A stretch of 64,000 bases of DNA, from positions 68,759,516 through 68,823,515 of the forward strand of contig CM031620.1 in the NCBI GenBank assembly GCA_018398815.1, written 5' to 3'. Shown one piece after another: positions 24,375 through 36,384 of this stretch (position 1 is the first letter of the stretch; each line of letters opens with the position of its first letter). The notes below the pieces were generated by a model. The model had not been told where the DNA came from. It saw only the letters and a program-made list of their open reading frames with translations, and ran no database searches. The position numbers were made by a program, and so were the translations under genes. This DNA is from Conus ventricosus (Eukaryota; Mollusca; Gastropoda; Neogastropoda; Conidae).

Positions 24375-24831
24375 CCAGTCGCCCTCCCAGTCCTCTCCTT
24401 GTCCCCCCCCAATCGTGTGTGTGTGTGTGAATGAGGAGGGTGAGATGTGAACCAAGGGGCGGGAAAGGGGCCTGCATCCATGTGTGTGCATGTGTCCCCT
24501 TCCTAAAAAAGAAGAAAACAGAAATTTTTTTAAAAAAAAGACAAGAAAAGAATCGGCCACTGGTGGATGAATGTGCGCATTGGATGATCAGTTCTCTGAA
24601 GTCTGCTGACACAGACAAGAACATGTTTATGAGTCATTTATACAAGTTGATCAGCACACTTGGATTCCAAACTAATTCTGTCATACTTCAGGTGCTTCTG
24701 TAACATGATGCTTTAGCCAACTCTGAGGAAACGTTGCTATGCCTTCTGGAAATTAGGGTACATTTCATTTGTGTAGAAAAGCTGTTAGAATCTGCAAGTT
24801 TGCGATCATAGCCTTTGACTTTGTTGTTTTC

Positions 24832-25172
24832 ATGGTGTAGTTGTGATGGTGATCAGAACGATGGTTGATGTTTTCATGGTGTAGTTATGATGGTGATCAG
24901 AATGATGGTGTTTTCATGGTGTAGTTATGATGGTGATCAGAATGTGGTTGATGTTTTTATGGTGTAGTTTTGATGGTGATCAGAATGATGGTGTTTTCAT
25001 GGTGTAGTTATGATGGTGATCAGAATGATGGTTGATGTTTTCATGGTGTAGTTAGGATGGTGATCAGAATGATGGTTGGTGTTTTCATGGTGTAGTTAGG
25101 ATGGTGATCAGAATGATGGTTGATGTTTTCATGGTGTAGTTAGGATGGTGATCAGAATGATGGTTGGTGTGT
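24832..25172. repeat. 44-45-bp minisatellite, about 8 copies, against an acceptor
   Basis: Units share gttttcatggtgtagttatg + atggtgatcagaatgatgg, with an optional 'ttgatg'. The array ends at the gttgcag acceptor of the exon at 25178. Confidence 0.93.
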
Positions 25173-25177
25173 TGCAG

Positions 25178-25247
25178 CTACATGTTCTGCAGGTGATGGC
25201 TACAGTGGAACCTGGTACCTGGCCAAAGATGTCTGTGTGCTCCTAAG
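25178..25247 (+). CDS. TBC1D5: TBC1D5 exon with two apparent 1-bp deletions
   Basis: The exon follows gttgcag and ends at aag|gtaggt. Read across three frames, it gives YMFC, VMATVEP and WYLAKDV in the family order (vertebrate: AVFSQLMETAEPWF). As written it hits a TGA after YMFCR. One base is missing in 'tgcagg' and one in 'cctgg', each a C short of the expected codon. The splice sites are intact. Consensus error is the simplest reading; true inactivation is the alternative. A 44-45-bp array ends just before the acceptor. Confidence 0.75.
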
Positions 25248-25267
25248 GTAGGTTGTTTATCATATAG

Positions 25268-25279
25268 TGTGTGTGTGTG

Positions 25280-25335
<56 letters not shown>

Positions 25336-25385
25336 GTGTGTGTGTGTGTGTGTTGGTGCGTGCGTGCGTGGTGTGCATGCGTGCG
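25268..25385. repeat. (GT)n microsatellite
   Basis: A GT run with a few interruptions follows about 20 bp after the donor of exon 25178-25247. A shorter run is at 25468-25488. Confidence 0.95.
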
Positions 25386-25887
25386 CACCCTAAAACCTTG
25401 TTAGAGATGTCACAGTGCATGTCTTCACCGTGTATGTATTAGTTTGCATATATATAGTTGTATTGTGGGGTGTGTGTGTGTGTGTGTTTCATTCTGTTTA
25501 GTTGCATTAGGATTTTGTTCATTATTCTCTTCGAACATCGACAGATTTCTTGGTTGCCTAATCATGTTATTCCTGCCAAGCATTTTAAGAAAGGTGATAA
25601 AATATAGCTGTTTGTTGTTATGACAACATTATCAGAATATAGAAGCTGTATGGATGAAAAATAAAAGTCTAATCATTTTCTTTTTTCATTCAGCTTCTTG
25701 TTTCATCATGCAATCACAATAACATTTAAGTCCACATGGATTTAAATAACCCCAAAATTTGCAATTAAGTCATGAAAAGGAAAAGCAAGGACAAACACAA
25801 TTTCCCCTTGCTCCTCTCTATGTTTTTGAAACGATGATAGCTGATTGGTTAATGCATTATTGTTTCCCCTGTTGCCACCCACAAAAA

Positions 25888-26054
25888 GAAGCATGACGTG
25901 TTCACCAGCCAGCCGTTCGCAAGGTCCAGGAGCTGATACCATCCAGTGTGATTGTGACCAAGCTGACACGCATCCAGGACTACCCGTGAAGAAGTTTGAC
26001 CTGGAGCTCCATGCTCACCTGGAGACCCTGGAGATTGCTCCAGATCTACGGCAT
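25888..26054 (+). CDS. TBC1D5: TBC1D5 exon with three apparent 1-bp deletions
   Basis: The segments FTSQPFARS, ELIPSSVIVTKLTRIQDY, KKFDLELHAHLETLEIAP and IYG match the family (PFARPQDL, IAIVTK, KKHDIELYMHLNRLEIAPQI). They lie in frames offset by one base at three points: near 25926, near 25984 and near 26040. The donor is probably ggcat|gtggtc, because joining it to tcgg at 39177 gives G-I-R-W, as in vertebrate GLRW. A donor three bases later (gtcagg) is possible. The acceptor is uncertain, among AG dinucleotides near 25888-25891. Confidence 0.72.
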
Positions 26055-26658
26055 GTGGTCAGGGACAGGGAGAGCAGTGATGTCAGTTCCACGCATTTCA
26101 TCAGATGTCTGTTTTTTCCCTTGCACATTTGTACAGGGTGAGGGTGGGGATTCTGTTACTGTACCCGCCCAAAAATAATCTGCAAAATAGTCAACCCTTT
26201 CATCACCAGCAATACCAAAGCTGCAAGCAACTTGCAGCAGGAGAGTCTGTTTTAAACCATTAAACCATTTTTTTTGTCATTATACATGGTCTTGAATACA
26301 AAAAACAATTTGAGCTGCAGATGCTTCAGATACATGAGAGGAAGCCTTAAAAGAAAACACAGGCACAAACAAAAACTGAACCACAGCATGCTCCTGATGC
26401 CAAGCAGCTATGTGACATTCAGACTGCAGTATCTGTTGCAGTTATTGTGGCCATGAAAGGGTTAAATTTAGAACAGTTGTGTTGTCAAGTAGATCAAATA
26501 GAAAAAACAAAGGGAAGTCCAGCATTTGAATGCCTGACATATCTCAGTTGCAAGAGCAATGTAGACAAGGAAGAAAATCAAGGAAAAGCATGCTGATTAG
26601 TTTACTCTTCACCACTCAAACCCCTTCCTGCCCTCATCATTTATTTTGTCTGGGTGTG

Positions 26659-27694
26659 TGTCACACTGTCACTTTTGCACACACGCATTCATGACAGCAT
26701 TTACTCCATACGCACACGCAATCTTTCCAATCAACCAAAAGGCGCATACCGAATGTTTTTTCTTCTCCCCCTCTCCTTCGGGGAAAAACACATTACTAAA
26801 TCACATCAAACAATTTATAAACAGATTTTATACATGCATCCTTGTAACCAATTTTCCCATTTACATCAATACAAGTTTCTGTAAAGTCATGGCCTTCACA
26901 TAACACTGGCCCAAGATCCAGACCAGGAGAATAAGTAATTATTTCAATCATTGATGCTATGCCTGCATCAGATAAGACTCGCTCCATACTGTCATGATTC
27001 CCTGTCTCTCTCAGACATCGTATCGCCCCTTGATTCTCCCGTCACTGGAGATATGAGTTCCGACTCCTCTCCCTTGACTTCTCCTGTCACTGGAGAGATG
27101 AGTTCCAACTCCTCTCCCTGGAGTCTTTAATTGCTGGGGCTGAACTACCGGTGGTTCCCCACACCATGGCCATCATTTAACCACCTCACGGGGTGAAAGT
27201 GAAGGGTGAAGGGCGAAGGCTGAAACACGAATAAGGTTCGTGTAAGTAACCTGCTTCCCAATTTAATTATGAATTCTTTCTTTCTCTTTTCTTTAGGTTT
27301 TTCCCCTGTAAGCTTTCCCCAACTATCTATGGCTCACCTGGTAATGACTGGTCAGCAGTGAGGACCAGCGTCCTGACAGGTTCGAGTCTCTAGGCCATCT
27401 GCTGGGCTAAAACCGATTCTTTCCTCCCTCCTCCTAGTGAGTACATACTCAGTGTTCAAAACACATGACCAGCACCTTACCAGCCCTTATTAAACTAACT
27501 CTCAGTGGTCACTTTCACCCAAAGGGACCACCCTTCTTTCTTTAATGAGCCATTCTCACCATTATTTGGGGACGCCCGCTACACTAGTCAAGCCACATGA
27601 ATATTCTTCCATTTTAGTAGTGGCAGGGGGAAATGATTCATATCACTAACTACATGTGATGGAGCGTCACATGCCTTGATGTGAGGCTACGTCA
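26659..27694 (-). repeat. 3' LTR of the Gmr1-like element
   Basis: It shares the order of blocks ggcgcata(c)c, ttttttcttctccccc, ccggtggttcccc, ggggacgcccgctacactag and ctacatgtgatggagcgtc with 36385-37381. Ends fit TG...CA (tgtcacactg at the left, gaggctacgtca at the right). Immediately inside, the - strand reads ggatgggggtt, a candidate polypurine tract. Confidence 0.82.
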
Positions 27695-28600
27695 CATGAC
27701 AACCCCCATCCTGGGGTGAAAAAAATTTTCTCCAGAAAATTTTTTTTAACAGATATACAACTTCACTTAAAACACATCTTCAGCCATGAATCTCAAAAAG
27801 TGTATCCATCACACATGATTCACCAAATTAATAATCAACGTATAGAATCAATCATCATGATCCACCATAAATAGCATATTTCAAACTTTGTCTTTCTAAA
27901 AAAAAAAATCATAATTGATCAACACATCTCACAAAATACATTTCACAAATTACATGGACAAAACAATTGGGGATATTAACAATTCAAAGTACAAATGTGT
28001 TTATATATTAAGATGGTGAAGCACATTTTTTCCTTGATCTTTGTCTCACATCATATGTTTCAAAACCCTCATGAAAATGAGAATTTCTAAGTGTAAATGT
28101 TTCTCAATAAAACATGTGAACAAAATAAACATAGTTTAAACATAGTTTTTTTCCCCACATGTAATGTTATAGTCCATTGAAAAGTGAAACATATTTTCCA
28201 TTGTTGACAATTAACTAATGAAAACAATAGGTTTGTCTCACTGCACAATCAAAACATGGTGCATATACATTTCTAAAGAATTATTTGCTCATCACACATA
28301 CATATATATTCATCTTCACAAGCAAGTTAGACATAAATAGTACTTGATGATTTTTTCATTGTTTACGAAAGAATAAAGCAAAGAATAGATATGTAATACA
28401 TCAACATCAAGTAGTTTTTGCTTGTAAAACATATAGTCACTTCAACAAGCAAATTAAGCATAAATACCACTTGATTTAAATTGTCAGTAGCATACAATGC
28501 ACTGTCAAATGTGAGCACACCGTAATCATTAAGAAAGACAAAAAACAGGAATAGTCTTTCCCTTGAAGACATTTACATTGTCCATGAATATTCATACACG
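27695..28600. other. AT-rich non-coding part of the Gmr1-like element
   Basis: About 0.9 kb between the RNase H region and the 3' LTR, rich in A and T, with no frame I can relate to a protein. Such a spacer could hold an untranslated region or a lost third ORF. Confidence 0.55.
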
Positions 28601-29060
28601 TGACAATAAATCTGCCATGACATTTTGTGTTCCAGGCACTGGTTCAATAGTAAACTGGAATTCCTGCAATGCCAAAGACCACCTTAATAATCTGCTGTTC
28701 TTAGTTTTTGACGATTGCAAGAACGTCAGTGGCCTATGTCAGTCTGTAACCGAAACTTTCTTCCAGTCAAGAACCTGGCGAACTTCTCACATGCCCATAC
28801 AATAGCCAAGCACTCTCTCTCAATAGTGGAGTATTTCTCCTGTGTCTTTGAGAACTTTTTACTGGCGTATTGCACGGGATGTAACAAAGCACTTTTTTCC
28901 TGCAACAGTACCGCTCCCATTCCTTTGGAACTGGCATCGGTTCTCAAAATAAAGTCTTCTAGAGGGAGGGTAACAAAAGAACAGGAAATGAGTTGAGGGT
29001 GTTCTGAACACACTCCAAAGCCTTCTGGCACTCATCAGACCACACAATACTTTTGTTGTT
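28600..29060 (-). pseudogene. RNase H domain of the Gmr1-like pol
   Basis: The - strand frame from about 29031 shows FILRTDASSKGMGAVL, YASKKFSKTQEKYSTIE and RFLTGRKFRLQTD. These are the gypsy-type RNase H motifs with the catalytic D (TDAS), E (TIERE) and D (LQTD). It follows RT directly in element sense, and its upstream end is joined to RT through a frame change. Confidence 0.85.
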
Positions 29061-29980
29061 CGTCAGTTCAGTCAAAGGGCCGTCAGGGACGCAAAGTGGG
29101 GTACATACCGTCTATAGTAAGACAACAATCCGATGAGTGACCTGATCTGTTTCTTTGTAGTGGGTTTAAGTAAAGAAAATCTTTTCCACTTTCTTTCCTT
29201 CTGGCATCATTTTTCCCACTGAAATAATGTGACCCAAAAACTCGAGAGTTTGAAAACCGCACGAATTTTGGATGGTCTTGCAGTCAGACCAAAACTTCTG
29301 AGTCTGGAAAAAACAGCTCGTAAGTTAGAAAGGAGGTTACTCCATGACTTTGCAGCCAACAAAATACCGTCAAAAAAACTGACTGCACCACATTCATGGA
29401 GTTTCAGGGCTCGCATCATTCTGGCAAAAGAAGCTGGGCATTTTGCAAACCGAATGGCATTTTCGTCCATTGGAAAAGACCAAAAGGTGTTTGAAATGCT
29501 GTCTTTTCCTTGTCAGCTTCAGCCTTTGGAATCTGCCAGTATCCTTTAGTCGAGTCTACTTTCCAAAATAATTTCCTTCTGAGAGCTGACACAGAAGTTC
29601 TTCAATGTCTGGGAGGGGCTGGGCATCGAACACAGTGATCTTATTTAATTTCCTGTAATCGATGCAGAACCGCACCGAGCCATCAGGTTTGTCCACCAGT
29701 ACAACTGGTGAGCTGTACGGAGATGTAGAAGGTTCTATGACCTTTAAAAATCCAGCATTACTTTGATTTCTCTCTCGACAACCTCTTTTTTTGAAAATTT
29801 GGGGGAGGGGTATGGTCTGGTTCGCACTGGTATTTCAGTAGTTAACTGAATACTATGGGGTTCAATACCAGTCACTGTACCTGGGTATCTGTCAACACAT
29901 CCTGAAAGTCTTTCAAAATTTCTTTGAGCTGTTCTGTCTGACTTGCAGACAATCATTCGACAGAACCACATCATCATAAG
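29060..29980 (-). pseudogene. Reverse transcriptase domain of the Gmr1-like pol
   Basis: In element sense, IPVRTRPYPSPKFSKKEVVE (29.8 kb) is followed by SSPVVLVDKPDGSVRFCIDY then RKLN (about 29.69 kb). In another frame come RFAKCPASFARMMRAL and VSFFDGILLAAKSW (29.36 kb). The last is the catalytic block, which in active relatives reads FFDD. Here the second aspartate codon is GGT (glycine). At least two frameshifts break the domain, so this copy cannot make functional RT. Confidence 0.85.
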
Positions 29981-30148
29981 GTTTCACCTTTGATAGACAG
30001 AGTAGGAAGGGTACAACATCATCTGCACTGGTAGATGTTAACACTCCTACTTTTGCTGTTTTCACAACCTTTGACCTGTCCCCGTACGCTACATTGGGTA
30101 CAAAAAACATCACTGATAATATCTGTCATGTTGACATCAGTTTCTCAT

Positions 30149-30574
30149 AGCTGCCAACTGCTACGAGATCGCCGTAGTTTGCTACGCCAAGAGAATGCTT
30201 GCTACGACGCTACTACGATCATTAAATGCTACAGCGAAACAAAAAAATTCGAAGATACTTTCGTTTTGTTTGGACAGCGCTAAGTAACGTCTCTATCGGT
30301 CTGTCGGGAAATGCATTTCCGCTTTCGGTTTTACTGTAGCACGTAGATTTTTTTTTACAATTTGCCTCTTCCTCTGCTTCATCTCTGTATAATAACATTT
30401 ATAGATATACTAAGAGTACTGTAGCTTTAATGTAGTCCGTAAAACTGGTTATAGGCCTGATTTCTTTTTAGAACGCGCGCAAAATTAAGTTGCTACTGTC
30501 AAATTGGAAATGCTACTGTGAAAATTGTGAAATGCTACTGTAAGCCGCATGAGCAGGTGGCAGCTCTGGTTTCT
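30149..30574. mobile_element. hAT-like MITE nested in the LTR element
   Basis: agctgccaactgct at the left end is the inverse of agcaggtggcagct at the right (one mismatch). The right end finishes ...ctg, as in hAT ends (CAG...CTG). gtttctca on the left and gtttctga on the right look like a diverged 8-bp target duplication. The interior repeats 'gctac' and codes for nothing. It separates the integrase C-terminus from the RT start, so it inserted after the LTR element. Confidence 0.68.
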
Positions 30575-30639
30575 GACATAGGACATATCCATTCAACTGA
30601 CTGGTTGATGGCAACATTTGTACGTTCAACATACTTTTC

Positions 30640-31800
30640 AACATGTTCACATGGAATACCTTCTCAGTGTTTGCATTTTGATCTTATAATTAACTGCAGA
30701 AAGTTTTTCGACCACCTGAAAAGGACCCTTCCACATAAAACGAAGCTTGTTATGTTCATCAGTGAGTAGTACAAGGACTTTATCCCCTACACTGAAGGAA
30801 CGTGCCTTTGCTTTTCTGTCTGCAAAGACCTTGTACACATCTGTTTTTCTATCAGCCGACTGTTTTAGCAAGCTCACATGCATCCTTCAAACGATTATGC
30901 AGTTCATAAACGTATTGGTAAACAATTTTACTGTCAGGTAAAGTCCGTCTTTTCCGTCCATTGTGTCATCAGTAGATCCAAAGGACCCCTTGGCGAGTGT
31001 CCGAAAAGAAGCTCGAATGGTGAAAATCCCAGCTATTCGTTCGGCATTTCCCTGTATGCGAAAAGCAAAGCCGGTATGAAACGATCCCATTCATGGGGTT
31101 CTTGCCTTGCAACCTTTCTCAACATGGACTTTAACGTTCCATTGAAACGTTCAACCATTCCATTCGATTGGGATGATATGGCGTTGTTTAAATGCAAGAG
31201 ATTGACAACAGTCTGTAAATTTCTCTCATGAGATCGGAAATGAATTGCGTTCCCAATCCGAGAGAATTTCGTCTGGAAGACCCACTCTGGAAAAAATCGC
31301 AAGTAAGGCTTCAGCGACAGACACTGTATCAATTTTCTTCAGTGGAATCGCTTCTGGATACCTTGTCGCTGTATCCACCAAAGTTAAGATATAGCGATAT
31401 CCGGAAGAAGACAGTGGTAAAGGCCCAACAAGATCAATAGCCACCTTCTGAAATGGAACGGAAATGAGAGGCATTTTGTGCAAAGGTGGACATGGACGCG
31501 ACCTTTCTGAGATTCTTTTGGCAGATGTCACATGAGCGGCAGTATTCTGTAACTTCCTTTGTGACACCTGGCCAATAAAAGAATCAAGAACTCTCTTTAA
31601 TGTTCTTTTGATTCCGCAGTGACCACGAACAATGCATCATGAGCCGTGTGTAGTACTGTTTCTCTAAGTGGTTTTGGAACCACAACTTGTTTGTTGTTCT
31701 GTCCAGGTACACACCTGTAGAGAATGTCAGAGTCCAGTATGTACGTTGGTTTGTCCGTTGGTATGTCAGTGACAGTCTGTTTAGCAGCAGAAATGTATTG
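30640..31800 (-). pseudogene. Integrase domain of the Gmr1-like pol
   Basis: In element sense there is a CRSCDICQK zinc-binding remnant (near 31.53 kb), then KVAIDLVGPLPLSSSGYRYI with the first catalytic D. ILSDWERNSF (near 31.25 kb) carries the second D, and NGMVERFNGTLKSMLRKV (near 31.14 kb) the catalytic E. The C-terminal part VGDKVLVLL...WKGPFQVVEKL (30.7 kb) is the gypsy GPF-type module. It lies upstream of RT in element sense, which is the unusual order. Several frameshifts are present. Confidence 0.87.
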
Positions 31801-31832
31801 TCGTCAGCGTCTCGTCTTTCCCTGCATCTCTT

Positions 31833-32237
31833 TTAGATCATCTGGGTAATCTGGAGTTCATCCAGTTTTGAGACTTTTAGCGGCTTTTTAGCTTTTCCCT
31901 GCTCTATGATGTCTGATCTGGTACTCACAAGACAAGGAACGAACGATCCTCCAGCACCACCATGTACTGTAGCGACACCTGGCAAATTGCCCAAGATCAA
32001 GTCGCAGACTGGGTTATCGATAACACGGGTGGTAAGAAATCCGGAGTAGTACGGTGTGTCGACCGAAATTTTTGCCAGCGGAAACATTTCAAACTTGCCT
32101 CCAAACGACCTACAGTTTTGGACAGTGTTGAGATACTGGTTTTGAAGTACGAAAGATTTTCTTACACCAGCGGTGGTGCACCCAGTGTCTCGCAAAACCA
32201 AAGCCTGCAATCCGTTGATGGCTCCGTTTTCTAACAC
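31833..32237 (-). pseudogene. Aspartic protease domain of the Gmr1-like element
   Basis: The 134-residue frame contains LVLRDTGCTTAGVRKSFV, with the DTG catalytic triplet, and PVCDLILGNLPG, matching the retropepsin flap-end motif (D-LILG). It follows the zinc-knuckle frame with a small overlap and precedes integrase in element sense. Confidence 0.8.
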
Positions 32238-32590
32238 CAGTCCATCACCGATTGATGTGGTGCCAAAACAAGGCCTTCTTCACAATCAGTGGAGACTAAT
32301 GCGGATTTTGAATCATTTGGTTTGAAAGGGCAATTCTTTTTCAAATGGAACTTGCCATCACAAAAGAAACATCGCATTGTCTGATCGGCAGCTGACTGAT
32401 TTTGTGAACTTCTGTTCTGTCCACGAACTGGCCCAAAAGGTCTACGTGGTGGTCGTTGTCCATGACCTCGGAACGTTTGCTGAGGAGCAACGGGTTTTTC
32501 CGGCAGTGAGTACTGGTACTGACGAAAGTCACTCGAACCGCGGAAAGATCCCTGTCCGTTCCTAGGATAAGTATATCCTTGAGGACTCAA
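32231..32590 (-). pseudogene. Nucleocapsid-like gag end with CCHC knuckle
   Basis: The - strand frame is rich in G, R, Q and P, then shows CFFCDGKFHLKKNC, a CX2CX4HX4C zinc knuckle typical of retrotransposon nucleocapsids. The N-terminal side is interrupted. Confidence 0.82.
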
Positions 32591-32679
32591 AAATGACCCA
32601 CGATTTCCTTTCCTGTAACTTCCCTGTCCCGATGGGATAGTACATGACGCATGAGACTCAAAGAAAGGAAATTATCTCC

Positions 32680-33169
32680 TTTCCTAGCCACGCCCTTATC
32701 TGGTGAGCGATACAATACTGATCAGCATCAGACACATTTTCTCAACGCTTTCAAAATTTCCTTTTTTTAAGGAAAGTGGCCAGATCTTTGCTCACGCTCT
32801 GGAAAAGTTGTTCCCTAAGAAGGAGATCTCGCAGTGATTGAAAGTCTTGTTCGTTTTTGATAAATCGATCCCTCGATCTAAACAATGACTCATACGAATT
32901 AAAAACGACGGAAATGATTCCCTTTGTCAGGGCGCACAGAACGGAAAACGTTCGCGAAAACGATCAGCAGAACATTGAAATTTCTTGAGGAGTTCTTCTT
33001 TCAACTGATCCCAAGTTAAATTTTGTTTCGCTGCGAGTGTGTGGTACAATGCCAAAGCGCTACCATTAACCCTCTGCCTACGCATGACTTTGTGCGATAT
33101 GACTATGAGAATACCATGCCAAGAGAGGTAACTCCGCAACACATACACACTTGCCATAAAGAAACTCAA
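32680..33169 (-). pseudogene. Gag fragment of the Gmr1-like element
   Basis: The frame contains VNGSALALYHTLAAKQNLTW then DQLKEELLKKFQCSADRFRERF. This resembles the retrotransposon gag capsid segment (W..L...L...F). Frameshifts separate it from the zinc-knuckle frame. Confidence 0.6.
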
Positions 33170-33599
33170 TAGAAAATTTGTTTTTAACTTATCTATTCTG
33201 TAAAATAATGAAAAAAATTCAAAGACATCACTTCATCCAAACCAACCATTTCCCCCACATATAGTGAACTGGGACACGAGGAAAAAAACCCCAAACGAAC
33301 AGACTAACTGTACTTCGGTATTCTCAGTGCCTAAAACAATTTTCCCTAATCACTGTACCCACAGAAACATCATGGATTAGGAGCACAGAGTGATTTTCCA
33401 AGTCTAAACAAAGTACTGAAACCCTCAGGAACAAAATAAAGTCATTCTGTATGTATGCACACTAAAAAATCAACTTTTTTTGTGAAGAAAAAAACAACAA
33501 CCCAAACTTAAAACAATTTTGTTAAACTGAAGGCCACATACAAGAAGATTTGCTTCTAACTGAGGGGAAAAAAAACAAGAACAGATTAGAATCTGGGCT

Positions 33600-36384
33600 T
33601 TAATTGTGATGGAATTCAAAAAAATGTGCTTTTGCACAAGTGCACTGAGCCCCCCCCCCCCCCCCCTTTCCCCCCCAACACACACCACACTTGTGATGAT
33701 GTACCTTTGTCCGGCTCCTCTTTGTTTTTTGATAAACAGGCAGTTTTTATTTCAGGCCAAGTTTTGTTCACCTTTTTTCTGCTTGTTTTTGGCACAAAAT
33801 AAATTTGTTTCCGTTAAAAGTCTGCCAAAATTCATCTGAAATAAAAGGGAAAAAGGGGATGCTCCTACGGCAAATTGTGGGAACAAAAACCCACGACTGA
33901 CCCATTTTCCGGGCTATCAAAAAAAGGGGAAACTTTGGGGGGTTTCACTTCTTGTCGCCAACCACTCAGTCAAGAATAAAGAATCCTACAGTTTTTTTTT
34001 GAATTTTTTTTTTTGGGGGGTCTGGGCCCACAGCAATGGGCTATTCGACTCGTCATTACATCGCCGAATCTTTTTGATTCTGGCCTCAAAACAGTCACAG
34101 TCGATCTTTTTTCAAACTAGGCAAGATTGCGTCCATTCGTCTTGCTTCAAATCTTCTTAAAGGGTAGCCCGCAAATAGCCTTTCATCAATATACTTCAAA
34201 AAATAAAATTCTGCAAGTTGCATGTTATTTGATCCGCCTTTTTCCCCAGAAAATCTTCGGAAAAAAACCCCGAAATTTAAAAATTTCCAGCATGAAACTA
34301 CTCCACCAAAACTCGTGCAAAAAAAACCCAAAGGGCGTCCAGAACGGAAGTCCCGGGAAGACTTTTTCGCAATTGCATTGGGTTTGTGGTGAAAGCAAAA
34401 GTCGTTCCCGGTTTTTTAGCGTCGTCTGGTCGACGGATTAGAAAGGGGAAACTCGCGGGTCCTTGGCGATCTGGTGGGCATTGGTTTTAAACAACGACGC
34501 AAATGAAATGTCCCTTTTTTTTTGGGCCCAACCACAGACGTTGCGTCTTTCAAATGGGAAAAAGAAAACTTCGTGTACCCGTTTTTTCCCTCGAAAAGGC
34601 GGAAACTTTGGAAATTTTGGATTTTGACTGAGGCGCGTTTGGGGAAACCGACTGGTGGAACTGGGGGAGGTTCTCTCGAGCCTTTTAATCTTTAATCCAG
34701 CATCGGTCTCAAATTCAACCCCCTCAATTTAATTTTGACGTTCTTTATTTTCAGTTCCCTCTGTTCTTTTTTTTTTCAATTTCAGCTTCCCTGTATTTTT
34801 TATCTTCAAATCTGTTTCCTTGGTTTTCTTCACTTTCTAGTTTCCTTTGATTTCTTCATTTTCTAGTTTCCTTTGATTTTCTTCTCTCTCTTTTAACCCT
34901 GTCTCCCCTATCTATGCATTTTTGCACATATTTGGTAAGTTTTTCCCCATAAAAACCCAAGTTCCGCTTGTTGAACAATTTATCAAAACACCCATAATGA
35001 ACCGTCAACAATATAAACAAAAAACAATTTCTAAGTTGAATAAAAATAAGGCGATTATGATGGCGTTTTATTTTCCCAAAAAAAACGTAATTTAGTATTT
35101 AAAATAAAAATTAAATTTGGTTTTTTAAACAAAAACACTTACTAAAACAAGTGATATGAAACACAAGGAATTATTTTTCCGAAATTTTGTTCTCGAAAAC
35201 AGGTATCAATTTGTTTTTTTAAAAAAAAAAAATGCGTTAATGCAATCTGTTTTTTCCTTGAAAGGAAAAAAACACAAAAAAGTTTTCTGAAAAAAAATTC
35301 TTTATAAAGTTTTAGTTTTTAAATTTTTTGATGTCAGTCTTTCTTCAAATTTCAAATGTTTTTTAAAAAACAGATGTTCGCCTTATAAAAAAAATGAATA
35401 TAAATTTACAAAAAAAATGGAAGCCAAAAAATTTAAAAAAAAGGGGGGAAGAAACACAAACTGGGGGAAATCCTACCAAAAAGATAAAAATGTAAAAAGA
35501 AACTAGAGGAGCTTATTGGGGAGAAGGTTTAAGAGGTTTTGAAAAAGGGGGGTAAAAAGGGAAAATGAAAGGATACACGGATAAAAAACAGTGAAAAGAA
35601 ATAAAAAGAACAAAAAAAGAAGCCCTCAACAGCCCCCTAGGGGTCACTGTCCCCGTGAAACTGGAGACGGGGGAAAAAAAATCACGCACAATATACAAAA
35701 AACTACAGTAATAATACAAAATGATTAACAATCAAACAATAAATGACATTACCCAAAAAGCAAAACCAAACACCAAAAAAACAATTTGAAGAATTTTAGG
35801 AGTTTTCCCCCCCACTTGCAACCTCTGTCCTGTTGAAGGAGACAAAGGGCGGGTTTAAAAATCTGGGAAAAGGGGGGTATTGAAATGAAAAGAAGCAGAG
35901 AAAAAAAAAAAAAACAAAAAAAACCCAATAAGGGCGATCACGGGTTTTCCCCCCCTTGAACTAACCCCTCAATGTTGGAGAAGCGGTGGGGCTCACCCAT
36001 CGGGGGAAAAAAAAAATTGGAACAAACAAAAAAACAAAAAACACTAGCAAAAACCCCAGTCGGGAAAAAAGAGAGAATCCCCACTCGCATGAAAAAAATT
36101 CATCACAACATCAAAGAAAAGAAAACAAAGCAAATAAAAAAAAAATTAAACTTTCCTTTTTTCCCTTCCCTCAAACCCTTTAGGGTACAAATAAAATCTT
36201 TTTTTTTTAAATGAAAAATACTTTTTTTTTTTTTTCCAAACCCCCAGGACACAAACAGAAATCCTTCCCCTTTAGGGTACAATTTAAAATCCTTTTTTCC
36301 CGGCCCCCCCGGGGGGAAAATAAAATCTTTCTTTTTTTTTTTTTTTCCCGGGAAAACAAAAACAACGGCGAACGCGGGGTCACC
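33600..36384. other. Low-quality interior: gag N-terminus and leader of the LTR element
   Basis: Long runs of A, T, C and G and many interrupted words make this unreadable. It should hold the gag start and 5' leader. A possible gag fragment is seen on the - strand near 34.1-34.3 kb (RFEARRMDAILPSLKKD). I would not annotate a gene here. Confidence 0.5.
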
